Notes: a model not told the origin generated them from the letters alone. Shown: positions 1 through 5,604, counted from the first letter of the stretch. The stretch: 7,265 nucleotides of DNA from Dehalococcoidia bacterium UBA1332 (GCA_002306745.1 DBSW01000163.1:1915-9179), one strand, 5' to 3'. Translations and numbers: made by a program.

Positions 1-353
1 GCAGCACCTGTTCCAGTTCCACCACCCATACCAGCGGCTATAAAGATAAGATCTGCACCCTCGAGTGCTCGTTTTATTTCATCGCGGTCTTCTTCATGAC
101 ATTCCCGACCTTTTGAAGGATCGCCACCGACACCGAGTCCGCGCGCTGTACTATCTCCAACTCTTATTCGCACAGGTACGTCCGAACGGGTTAACGCTTG
201 AGCGTCGGTGTTAACCGATATGTACTCAACCTCAGGGATACGGTCTCTATACATACGTGAAACAGCATTTGAACCTCCTCCACCTACGCCTACAACTTTG
301 ATACTTGCTGATCCTATCTTTTCTTCGGTTTTGTTTACGGTTTGGTCGACCAT
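1..353 (-). CDS. ftsZ: Cell division protein FtsZ, N-terminal part, cut by window edge
   Basis: FtsZ is the bacterial tubulin homologue: a cytoplasmic GTPase that polymerises at mid-cell into the division ring. I translated the 117 codons present by hand. A Gly-rich nucleotide-binding loop (VGVGGGGSNAV, about residues 21-31) is followed by NTDAQAL (48-54), the GLGVGGDP segment (72-79) and the tubulin signature GGGTGTG (110-116), just before the window ends. The ATG at 351-353 is preceded by GGAG (361-364) with a seven-A spacer, a good ribosome binding site, so this start is well supported. The short charged N-terminal tail before residue 18 is normal. The gene lies downstream of ftsA on the same strand with a 136-bp spacer. 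The rest of the GTPase domain and the C-terminal FtsA-binding tail lie outside the window. Family assignment is essentially certain. Confidence 0.97.
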   Translation of the reverse strand, partial: MVDQTVNKTEEKIGSASIKVVGVGGGGSNAVSRMYRDRIPEVEYISVNTDAQALTRSDVPVRIRVGDSTARGLGVGGDPSKGRECHEEDRDEIKRALEGADLIFIAAGMGGGTGTGA

Positions 354-479
354 TTTTTTTCTCCTGCGGTTCGGCTATTTAGTCCACTTTGTGTTGCCGA
401 ATACAAATGTTTAGGTTTTGTCGCCGTCCTTTTAGTTTGGCGTTTTGAGGTTTATTAGCGCCCAATTTACGGATCTATA

Positions 480-494
480 TGTGACTAGATCACA
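480..494. repeat. Short inverted repeat TGTGA-N5-TCACA over the ftsA stop codon
   Basis: The arms TGTGA (480-484) and TCACA (490-494) are perfect inverted copies around CTAGA. The right arm contains the ftsA stop codon, and the site lies about 130 bp upstream of the ftsZ start. The arms equal the CRP-family half-sites, but the classical CRP spacer is 6 bp, not 5. It may be a regulator site, a small mRNA hairpin or chance. Confidence 0.25.
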
Positions 495-1773
495 CACCAG
501 TAGGTTCCTTCTCTCGTTTCGGTAACCAGTTACGGATTCGAGATAAAGTCCGATTTAGTGACCTTGTAGATTCAACTTTCTCTTGAGATGTTTTAGAGGA
601 TTTGGGGTAGACCATACGACTTTCTTGTTGCAGGTTTCTGATACCCCATAAAGCAATTCCAGCAGCTGCTGAATAAGCCGGGTCATTGATTTCGTGTGAG
701 ATGCCATCTAAACCGCGTGGTGTAGCGATTCTAACTTTGCGCTGAAAAATGAACTTGGCAATATTCATGAATCCTTCGAGTTTAGCGCCGCCCCCAGTGA
801 ATACTATTCGATCGATCGGTATATCTGTTAAGTGAGGCTGATCTAGTTTGAGGAGAATCATTCGAAATAGCTCAGATGCTCGCTCTTTTAGCACTTGCCC
901 AATTTCTCTTTTGGTAACTTTGATTTGCTGATCCATCGATTGTGGATTAAGAGTGATTTCCTCTTGCATCCCAGCAAGCTCTGGAGCTGCTGTTCCATGT
1001 TGGATCTTTAGCTGTTCTGCCGAATCGAAGTCTAGTGAGAAGGCAATAGCCAAATCGTTCGAGAACTGGTAGCCACCTACAGGTATAACTGCAGTGTGTA
1101 CGACAGTGCCATTTTGGTAAACGGCAATATCAGAAGTGCCACCTCCGACATCTACCAGGACAGCTCCCTGTTCTCGTTCGTCTGCTGTTAAAACAGCATC
1201 GGCGCTAGCAAGGGGTTCAACAACCAAAGATGACACTTTAACACCAGCTTTATCGACCGATTTTTTTAGTTCGTTGATCTTAGAAATTGATCCAGTAATT
1301 ACATGACTTTCTACATGAAGCTCGCCTGTGTGCATGCCTATGGGGTTTCGGACACCGTGAAGACCATCGAGTGCATAACTGCGTGGAATCACGTGGAGTA
1401 ACCGACGGTCATCTCCTAGGTCTATTGCGCCTGCTGCTTTTTTTGCTGCTAAAAGGTCGGAATCTGTAATCGAACGCATCCCAGCTAAGCGTGGGACGTT
1501 GGACCAACGGTTTATGGATTCAATGTGACTTCCTGTTAGCCCTATGTGAACGCTGGAAACTGTAATTTCTGCATCAGATGCAGCCATTTCGATTGAATTT
1601 TGTACTGAGTCCGTTACGGCAACTGAATCAACAACCATGCCTTTATCCATGCCTGTGCAAGGTGCAAGACCGAAGCCTAGTACTTCAACTCGGTGGTCGG
1701 CGCGTTTTCTGGTTATGATTGTGCAAACTTTGGTGGTGCCTATATCGACAGCTACGCTGTATTCGTCACTCAT
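490..1773 (-). CDS. ftsA: Cell division protein FtsA (actin-like FtsZ membrane anchor)
   Basis: FtsA is an actin-fold ATPase that binds the FtsZ C-terminal tail and tethers the ring to the inner face of the membrane. The 427-residue product is near the usual family length (about 420). Visible motifs are the phosphate-1 loop DIGTTK (10-15), the phosphate-2 loop VDVGGGTSD (207-215) and the adenosine motif TGGGAKLEG (326-334). The FtsA-specific 1C subdomain lies at roughly 85-165, which separates it from MreB. The C-terminus has a variable linker (about 388-404) and then a basic segment with RIRNWLPK (412-419), typical of the amphipathic membrane-targeting helix. The ATG at 1771-1773 has AGGAG at 1783-1787 with a 9-nt spacer. 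It lies between rsmH (159-bp gap) and ftsZ (136-bp gap), all on one strand, so co-transcription is likely. Confidence 0.96.
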   Translation of the reverse strand: MSDEYSVAVDIGTTKVCTIITRKRADHRVEVLGFGLAPCTGMDKGMVVDSVAVTDSVQNSIEMAASDAEITVSSVHIGLTGSHIESINRWSNVPRLAGMRSITDSDLLAAKKAAGAIDLGDDRRLLHVIPRSYALDGLHGVRNPIGMHTGELHVESHVITGSISKINELKKSVDKAGVKVSSLVVEPLASADAVLTADEREQGAVLVDVGGGTSDIAVYQNGTVVHTAVIPVGGYQFSNDLAIAFSLDFDSAEQLKIQHGTAAPELAGMQEEITLNPQSMDQQIKVTKREIGQVLKERASELFRMILLKLDQPHLTDIPIDRIVFTGGGAKLEGFMNIAKFIFQRKVRIATPRGLDGISHEINDPAYSAAAGIALWGIRNLQQESRMVYPKSSKTSQEKVESTRSLNRTLSRIRNWLPKREKEPTGV

Positions 1774-1932
1774 GATTTTCGTCTCCTGTTTTAGGGACCT
1801 GTGTTTTGACTGAGGTATAGGATCGGCATAACTTTGATTTATTATCTGGTGGTTCTTCTCCAGATTTTTTATTTGGCGCTGCTATTGATCGATTTCGTTT
1901 GTAAGAGATAGTTTGAAGATAAAATTCAGTGT
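1774..1932. other. Non-coding spacer between rsmH and ftsA; no division or cell-wall gene
   Basis: In most walled bacteria ftsL, ftsI, mur genes, mraY, ftsW and ftsQ lie between rsmH and ftsA. Here there are only 159 bp. I read the minus strand for small genes and found only a 12-codon ATG frame with no plausible product. An AT-rich 6-bp stem (1844-1849 with 1860-1865) followed by six T on the plus strand is the only structure I see. The ftsA ribosome binding site sits at its ftsA end. Confidence 0.6.
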
Positions 1933-2868
1933 TCATATACGTTCAGCCACCCTCAACTTGGCGCTTCGGGCGCGTGGATTCGAGGCGATTTCTGACTCCG
2001 TTGGGACCAAAGGGCGGCGTGTAATTGCTCGAACGGTTGCGAGATGGTCGCATCTGCAGACTGGAGTGCCAGGAGGACAGATGCAGTCAGAACCCTGCTT
2101 CCGTATGAAATTCTTGACGATACGGTCTTCTAGTGAGTGGTATGAAATAACCACAAGTCGTCCACCTTGCCCTAAAAGAGAAACAGCCTGCTCGAGTGCA
2201 GTTGAAAGGGCTGACATCTCATCATTCACAGTAATTCTTATTGCTTGAAAAGTTTTGGTAGCCGGGTGTGCTCTCTTTCCCCGTCGGGGGTTTACGCGTT
2301 CAATTATTTCGGCTAGTTGTAATGAGTTATTGATAGGGCGATTACGAACAATCTCTCGTGCAATGCGTCTTGCAGCGCGGTCTTCACCTAGGTGGAAAAT
2401 GATGTCTGCTAGCTCTGATTCAGCGTACTCGTTGACTATGTCCGAAGCGGTGATGTGTTGGTCGAAACTAAAACGCATGTCTAAAGGATCTGCTCTACGA
2501 TAGCTGAAGCCTCTGGATTCGCGGTCTAGCTGAAGAGATGACACCCCAAGATCAAAAAGTACGCCATGCACGGGCACGAAGCTATGTTGAAGGGCAGTGG
2601 CTCTTACGTCACGAAAATTTACATTTAATGCTTGAAAAGAGTCATTGAATTCCGCAAGTCTATGCGTTGCCACTGCAATCGCTTCAGCATCTGCGTCAAG
2701 ACCTAAAACTTGCCCGCCTGGATCTGCTGCTTGCAGAATTGATTTCGAGTGCCCCCCTTCGCCAAGAGTCGCGTCGATGTATCGCCCGCCTGGCAAAACG
2801 TTTAAAGCCTGCATGGACTCCGGCATCATTACAGGTTCGTGATGGAGTTCAAGTCCCATTAGAATCAC
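1933..2868 (-). CDS. rsmH: 16S rRNA (cytosine-1402-N4) methyltransferase RsmH (MraW)
   Basis: RsmH uses S-adenosylmethionine to methylate N4 of C1402 in 16S rRNA at the decoding centre. The 311 residues match the family length (about 310). Motifs in order are HEPVM (10-14), the SAM loop DATLGEGGHS (32-41), GLDAD (56-60), FDLGVSSLQLD (105-115) with RGFSYRRADPLDMRF (119-133), GEDRAARRIA (161-170), the HPATKTFQAIRITVN stretch (201-215) and ISYHSLEDRIVK (241-252). A cysteine-rich CIC..CRC segment (262-273), common in the family, precedes the C-terminal TRRPL (283-287). The start is GTG at 2866-2868, overlapping the mraZ stop as GTGA. GGAGAG at 2875-2880 with a 6-nt spacer supports it. An ATG three codons later (2857-2859) is a possible alternative with a poorer site. 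The overlap implies translational coupling with mraZ. Confidence 0.97.
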   Translation of the reverse strand: MILMGLELHHEPVMMPESMQALNVLPGGRYIDATLGEGGHSKSILQAADPGGQVLGLDADAEAIAVATHRLAEFNDSFQALNVNFRDVRATALQHSFVPVHGVLFDLGVSSLQLDRESRGFSYRRADPLDMRFSFDQHITASDIVNEYAESELADIIFHLGEDRAARRIAREIVRNRPINNSLQLAEIIERVNPRRGKRAHPATKTFQAIRITVNDEMSALSTALEQAVSLLGQGGRLVVISYHSLEDRIVKNFIRKQGSDCICPPGTPVCRCDHLATVRAITRRPLVPTESEIASNPRARSAKLRVAERI

Positions 2869-3353
2869 TCGCCACTCTCCGATTGATGATTTCTGACGAA
2901 GCCGTTTGCTTGTTCGTTTTCAGTTGGTGTGCTTGGTGCAGACTCGGCGATTGCACTGGCCTCGGTATCGAGCGTTTGTCGCTCTTCGGCCCATGCCGCT
3001 GAAGACCAAATTTCTATAAATCGTCCAGTGCCAATTATGACGACATCTTCAATCAAATCTGCATAATCACGTAGTTGCTGGGGGATAACTACTCGTCCGA
3101 TTCTGTCTAGATTTGCTGAGAATGCCCCAGCGAAAGTTAGCCTTGCGAGTCGGCGCGCAGTGGCTGAGGTTGCTGGCTGCTTCGCGATTTCACTGGCTGC
3201 CCGCTCCCATTCTTCAGGTGTGTACGCAATGACACATGCATCGTAGGCTCGCCCGAGCACGATGCCATCAGTGAACGCAGTCTTGAATCTAGCAGGAATC
3301 GCAATTCTGCCTTGGGTATCTATTCGGTGCTCGTATTCGCCAGAGAAAATCAT
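2865..3353 (-). CDS. mraZ: Transcriptional regulator MraZ
   Basis: MraZ is a ring-forming DNA-binding protein with two SpoVT/AbrB-type half-domains. It is usually the first gene of the dcw cluster and, where tested, represses its own operon. The first domain covers about residues 3-47 with RIDTQGRIAIPARFK (10-24); the second covers about 77-120 with ANLDRIGRVVIPQQLRDYA (80-98) and FIEIW (112-116). The core is typical. The tail after residue 128 is rich in Ala, Ser, Thr, Glu and Asn, looks disordered and makes the protein (162 residues) somewhat longer than many MraZ (about 140-150). The ATG at 3351-3353 opens the conserved MIFSGEYEHRID start, but I see no Shine-Dalgarno before it. It overlaps rsmH by 4 bp. 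Two TGGGN boxes lie 53 bp upstream. Confidence 0.97.
   Translation of the reverse strand: MIFSGEYEHRIDTQGRIAIPARFKTAFTDGIVLGRAYDACVIAYTPEEWERAASEIAKQPATSATARRLARLTFAGAFSANLDRIGRVVIPQQLRDYADLIEDVVIIGTGRFIEIWSSAAWAEERQTLDTEASAIAESAPSTPTENEQANGFVRNHQSESGE
2875..2880 (-). promoter_or_regulatory. Ribosome binding site deciding the rsmH GTG start
   Basis: On the minus strand GGAGAG lies inside the last codons of mraZ, 6 nt before GTG (2866-2868). The spacing fits GTG better than the ATG at 2857-2859, which would be 15 nt away. Confidence 0.6.
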
Positions 3354-3405
3354 ATTTTGCGTACGTTATTTAGATGATTTGGGATAAACGGTTCACGCTA
3401 ATATG

Positions 3406-3420
3406 GCCCAATTTAACCCA
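3406..3420 (-). promoter_or_regulatory. Candidate MraZ operator: two TGGGN boxes with 5-nt spacer
   Basis: Read on the minus strand towards mraZ, the sequence is TGGGT (3420-3416), spacer TAAAT, then TGGGC (3410-3406). Known E. coli MraZ sites are TGGGN repeats separated by 5 nt in the mraZ leader, so unit, spacing, orientation and position all agree. E. coli has three units; here a third unit at 3430-3426 reads AGTGT and is at best degenerate, and the other side (3400-3396, TAGCG) does not fit. I could not pick a convincing -35/-10 pair for mraZ. Confidence 0.5.
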
Positions 3421-3542
3421 TTAATACACTAATTGTGCCAGAAACCGACTTTAAACAACAATATTTTTAGTGGGCGCTTTTTGTATAAAACCGACGTAAC
3501 AAAGTAGATAGCCTGCGTGCTAGCATCCGATAAAGAGCCTTT

Positions 3543-3591
3543 GTACTTTCGTACCCCAAGTGTGAATTTCAGTTTGCTGGTACGTTTGTAC
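3543..3591. repeat. Two GTAC-N4-GTAC units forming an imperfect dyad upstream of the moaB-like gene
   Basis: GTAC occurs at 3543-3546 and 3551-3554, and again at 3580-3583 and 3588-3591, each pair separated by exactly 4 nt. The two units also form an inverted repeat: CGTACC (3550-3555) matches GGTACG (3579-3584), then three mismatched positions, then GTAC with GTAC. TTTGTACTT also occurs twice as a direct repeat (3540-3548 and 3585-3593). The right unit overlaps the proposed -35 box. A regulator-binding site is plausible; an mRNA role is unlikely because it lies upstream of the proposed transcription start. Confidence 0.4.
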
Positions 3592-3615
3592 TTCGGCAAT
3601 TAAAATGGTTATAAC
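3586..3615 (+). promoter_or_regulatory. Possible sigma70-type promoter for the moaB-trmD block
   Basis: The -35 candidate is TTGTAC (3586-3591), followed by an 18-bp spacer and the -10 candidate TATAAC (3610-3615, five of six consensus positions). The -35 is weak. The expected transcription start near 3622 would leave a short leader that contains the GGAG at 3633-3636, consistent with translation from 3645 rather than from the ATG at 3729. Confidence 0.4.
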
Positions 3616-3632
3616 CCTATTAATACTGAACT

Positions 3633-3636
3633 GGAG
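3633..3636 (+). promoter_or_regulatory. Ribosome binding site pointing to an AUA start
   Basis: GGAG is followed by 8 nt and then ATA (3645-3647), in frame with the moaB-like gene. No ATG, GTG or TTG lies at a suitable distance in that frame. The first in-frame ATG (3729) has no Shine-Dalgarno before it. Confidence 0.6.
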
Positions 3637-3644
3637 AATTCGAA

Positions 3645-4136
3645 ATAATCAGATACACAGTTTTAACTAGTAGTGATACCGGTGCGGCCGGGAAACGGAC
3701 CGACAGAAGCGGTGCTGCCGTAGTCGAAATGATGGATGGTGCCGGTCACAAACTGATCGAACGATCAATGCTTCCGGATGACTTTGACTGTCTTGAAAAT
3801 CAACTCAAACTGTGGTGTGACTCTGGAGAAGTTGACATTGTGCTAACAACTGGTGGAACTGGTCTTTCAGCGCGAGATGTCATGCCAGAAGTTACTCGTG
3901 CTGTTATCGATACTGAGGTTCCAGGGATCGCTTCAGCAATGAGATCCGAATCTTTAAAAGTTACGCCAATGGCGATGATTTCTAGAGCGGTTGTTGGTGT
4001 TAGAAAATCTACTTTGATAATAAACTTGCCCGGAAGTACAGGCGGAGTTCGTGACAATCTGAGCGTAGTTTTGCCAGTCATTGTGCATGCTGTTGATGTA
4101 CTACGCGGTCGCCATACTGGTAAACATCCTGTATAG
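3645..4136 (+). CDS. moaB: MogA/MoaB-family molybdopterin-binding protein, non-canonical start
   Basis: This family binds molybdopterin; MogA-type members adenylate it with ATP before molybdenum insertion. From 3645 the product is 163 residues, the usual MoaB size. It shows YTVLTSSD (4-11), TDRSG (19-23), PDD (44-46), TTGGTGLSARD (68-78), PGIASAMR (93-100) and INLPGSTGGVRDN near 123-135. D45 and D78 have the same 33-residue spacing as the two catalytic Asp of E. coli MogA (49 and 82). The frame is open back to a TGA at 3627-3629, yet its first canonical start is ATG 3729, which would remove 28 residues including conserved TVLTSSD and DRSG. A GGAG 8 nt before ATA 3645 suggests AUA initiation or an ATG-to-ATA change or sequencing error. 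It lies 59 bp upstream of trmD on the same strand. MogA versus MoaB is not settled. Confidence 0.87.
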   Translation: MIRYTVLTSSDTGAAGKRTDRSGAAVVEMMDGAGHKLIERSMLPDDFDCLENQLKLWCDSGEVDIVLTTGGTGLSARDVMPEVTRAVIDTEVPGIASAMRSESLKVTPMAMISRAVVGVRKSTLIINLPGSTGGVRDNLSVVLPVIVHAVDVLRGRHTGKHPV

Positions 4137-4195
4137 CAGTCTCCATAGATTTGCCAGCTCGGCGTAAACATAAAAATTAATTCGCTCGAAACAAA

Positions 4196-4906
4196 ATGAA
4201 GATCTCGATAATTACCTTGTTTCCAGAAATGTTCTCTGGACCGTTTAGTGCAAGTATAGTAGGGCGGGCAGTTCAGTCTGACCGCATCGAAATTGATCTG
4301 ATTCAACTTAGAGACTTTGCGAAAGATGCTCGCGGTAAGGTTGACGAACCTCCATTTGGGGGCGGGGCGGGTATGGTGCTCATGGCAGAGCCACTTGTTG
4401 CGGCGGTTGATTCTGTTACTGTTGCCGGATTATCTGATAAAAGACCTCACGTTATTTTGATGTCGCCCCAAGGCACTCCACTTACTCATCGACGTGCGAT
4501 TGAACTGTCTCGTCTAGAGTCATTGACTGTAGTTTGCGGGCATTATGAGGGTGTAGACGAGCGTTTCATAGATTTACGGGTAGATGAACAGATTTCAATT
4601 GGTGATTTCGTTATGACAGGTGGAGAGATTCCAGCAATGGCACTTACCGATGCGGTTACGCGTCTTATCCCGGGGGTCTTGGGACGAGGAGAATCAGCCG
4701 CATACGATTCGTTTTCTGGTGGATTGGATAATTTATTAGAGGGTCCAATGTATACGCGTCCTAAGGAATTTATGGATCGTTTTGTGCCAGAAGTCCTTCT
4801 TAGCGGGGATCACGCCCGTATTAAAGCTTGGAGGCGTGCCGAGGCGTTGAAACGAACGGAAGATCGCAGACCTGACCTGTTGAGAAAATGGCCTGAAAGT
4901 GACTAG
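4196..4906 (+). CDS. trmD: tRNA (guanine-37-N1)-methyltransferase TrmD
   Basis: TrmD methylates N1 of G37 next to the anticodon using S-adenosylmethionine, preventing +1 frameshifts. It is a SPOUT enzyme with a trefoil knot and works as a dimer. The 236 residues are near the usual length. Motifs are ISIITLFPEMF (3-13), the FGGGAGMV loop (54-61), SPQG (90-93), GHYEGVDER (115-123), SIGDFVMTGGE (134-144), RLIPGVLG (156-163) and DSFSGGLDNLLEGP (171-184). R156 and D171 correspond to the conserved catalytic Arg/Asp pair. LEGPMYTRP has Met where Gln or His is more usual. The C-terminal tRNA-binding part (WRRAEALKRT, RRPDLL) is present. The ATG at 4196 gives the standard N-terminus, but no Shine-Dalgarno precedes it. 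It follows the moaB-like gene instead of the common rpsP-rimM pair and precedes rplS. Confidence 0.97.
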   Translation: MKISIITLFPEMFSGPFSASIVGRAVQSDRIEIDLIQLRDFAKDARGKVDEPPFGGGAGMVLMAEPLVAAVDSVTVAGLSDKRPHVILMSPQGTPLTHRRAIELSRLESLTVVCGHYEGVDERFIDLRVDEQISIGDFVMTGGEIPAMALTDAVTRLIPGVLGRGESAAYDSFSGGLDNLLEGPMYTRPKEFMDRFVPEVLLSGDHARIKAWRRAEALKRTEDRRPDLLRKWPESD

Positions 4907-4965
4907 TGTTATACGGTTTATGGTTTAGTAAATATCCAAAGGAGCAAAATTCGCGTTCAATAAAG

Positions 4966-4995
4966 TTGCTGCTTGCCTGTTTACGGTTATAGAAT
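4966..4995 (+). promoter_or_regulatory. Possible internal promoter for rplS
   Basis: TTGCTG (4966-4971), an 18-bp spacer and TAGAAT (4990-4995, five of six -10 positions) resemble a sigma70 promoter. Transcription would start near 5002. The TTG at 4973, a formal start of the longer rplS frame, would then lie inside the promoter. Upstream, AAAGGAG at 4938-4944 is a Shine-Dalgarno-like string with no usable start after it. Read-through from trmD is equally possible. Confidence 0.33.
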
Positions 4996-5019
4996 TACGC
5001 TTCGAGCAATAAACAGAAT

Positions 5020-5039
5020 GGCGCCTTTGGGCGTCTTTT
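5020..5039 (+). promoter_or_regulatory. rplS leader hairpin with T4 tail (possible attenuator)
   Basis: GGCGCC (5020-5025), loop TTTG, then GGCGTC (5030-5035) forms a 6-bp stem with one G-U pair, followed by TTTT (5036-5039). The shape is that of a weak intrinsic terminator 20 nt before the rplS ATG. Immediately after it, CTTTTCGCGACGAAAG (5035-5050) can fold into a second small stem that would hide the GAAAG before the start codon. Autoregulatory L19 leaders are known in other phyla; a match to them is not claimed. Confidence 0.35.
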
Positions 5040-5059
5040 CGCGACGAAAGAAACTTTAC

Positions 5060-5413
5060 ATGGATGCAGCAGCACTAATAGATCGAAAGTCGCTGGAACA
5101 TATTGATGAATTTCAGCCAGGTGACACTGTTAATGTGAATCTTCGAATCGTTGAAGGTGACCGGCAGAGAGTTCAGTCTTTTCAGGGAAATGTGATTTCT
5201 GGTGGACATCGCCTTGAAAAAAGCCCACTTCCTGGTGATACGTTTATTGTTCGCCGAGTCTCTTACGGTGTCGGGGTAGAACGGATCATACCGTTTCATT
5301 CCCCGAATATTGAGTCTGTCAAAGTGACTAGGCAAGGCAAGGTAAGGCGTTCTAAATTGTACTATTTGCGCGGGTTAACAGGGCGGAAGGCACGCATAAA
5401 AGAACGACGATAG
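5060..5413 (+). CDS. rplS: 50S ribosomal protein L19 (bL19)
   Basis: L19 lies at the interface of the 30S and 50S subunits. From ATG 5060 the protein is 117 residues, the normal size. It shows the PGDTVNVNLRIVEGDRQRVQSF core (20-41), RRVSYGVGVERIIPFHSP (65-82), GKVRRSKLYYLR (93-104) and TGRKARIKERR (107-117). The frame is open upstream to a TTG at 4973 and an ATG at 5018, but those add residues not seen in typical L19, and TTG has no ribosome binding site. ATG 5060 aligns with the family N-terminus; only a weak GAAAG (5046-5050) precedes it. The loop between FQGNVIS and TFIVRR is about five residues longer than in B. subtilis L19 as I recall it. It lies 153 bp after trmD, the usual neighbour. 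Confidence 0.95.
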   Translation: MDAAALIDRKSLEHIDEFQPGDTVNVNLRIVEGDRQRVQSFQGNVISGGHRLEKSPLPGDTFIVRRVSYGVGVERIIPFHSPNIESVKVTRQGKVRRSKLYYLRGLTGRKARIKERR

Positions 5414-5498
5414 TGCTGTGCGCACAACCATTTGATCTATAGTCCCTCTTCTAATTAAATCGGATGAAGTTTTTTTTGGTTTAAGTGTCTTCATTTAT

Positions 5499-5526
5499 TT
5501 GACCATGTGCAGTAAGTACGGATAAT
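5499..5526 (+). promoter_or_regulatory. Sigma70-type promoter, probably for priA
   Basis: TTGACC (5499-5504) and GATAAT (5521-5526) each match five of six consensus positions and are separated by 16 bp. It is the best promoter match I found in the window. Transcription would begin near 5533, giving a leader of almost 90 nt before the priA TTG. It lies about 86 bp past the rplS stop, after an AT-rich stretch with a T8 run (5470-5477). Confidence 0.55.
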
Positions 5527-5548
5527 GACAGCCAACATGCTGACTATA

Positions 5549-5567
5549 AGGCTATATATTGAAGCCT
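5549..5567 (+). repeat. Small hairpin in the priA leader
   Basis: AGGCT (5549-5553) and AGCCT (5563-5567) pair across a 9-nt AT-rich loop. No T run follows, so it is not an intrinsic terminator. The remainder of the rplS-priA spacer (5414-5619) holds no coding frame that I can support; a perfect palindrome TGTGCGCACA lies at 5417-5426, just after the rplS stop. Confidence 0.25.
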
Positions 5568-5604
5568 GATAGAAAATTATTTGTGCATAACGCCTTGAAA
5601 TGTT

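Noticed and set aside
386..465. TTTGGCG ... CGCCCAA pairing in the ftsA-ftsZ spacer
   Set aside because: The pairing needs a bulge and a 16-nt loop, with no following T run; it is too weak to call.
1844..1870. Stem ATCTGG/CCAGAT followed by six T on the plus strand, resembling a terminator
   Set aside because: The stem is only 6 bp and partly AT. No plus-strand gene ends nearby, and on the minus strand, where the genes run, the stem is not followed by T.
3605..3670. 21-codon frame from ATG 3605 as a leader peptide or frameshifted start of the moaB-like gene
   Set aside because: It ends in TAG before the conserved region, has no ribosome binding site, overlaps the proposed -10 box and shows no recognisable product.
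3800..4306. Long antisense frame across the moaB-like gene and trmD
   Set aside because: It overlaps two clearly recognised genes on the other strand, and its product shows no family motif.
4973..5059. N-terminal extension of L19 from TTG 4973 or ATG 5018
   Set aside because: The added residues are not typical of L19, no ribosome binding site precedes TTG, and the region looks like promoter plus leader.
5466..5495. ATGAAG/CTTCAT inverted repeat with T8 after rplS as a terminator
   Set aside because: The stem is weak, the loop is long and the T run lies inside the loop rather than after the stem.
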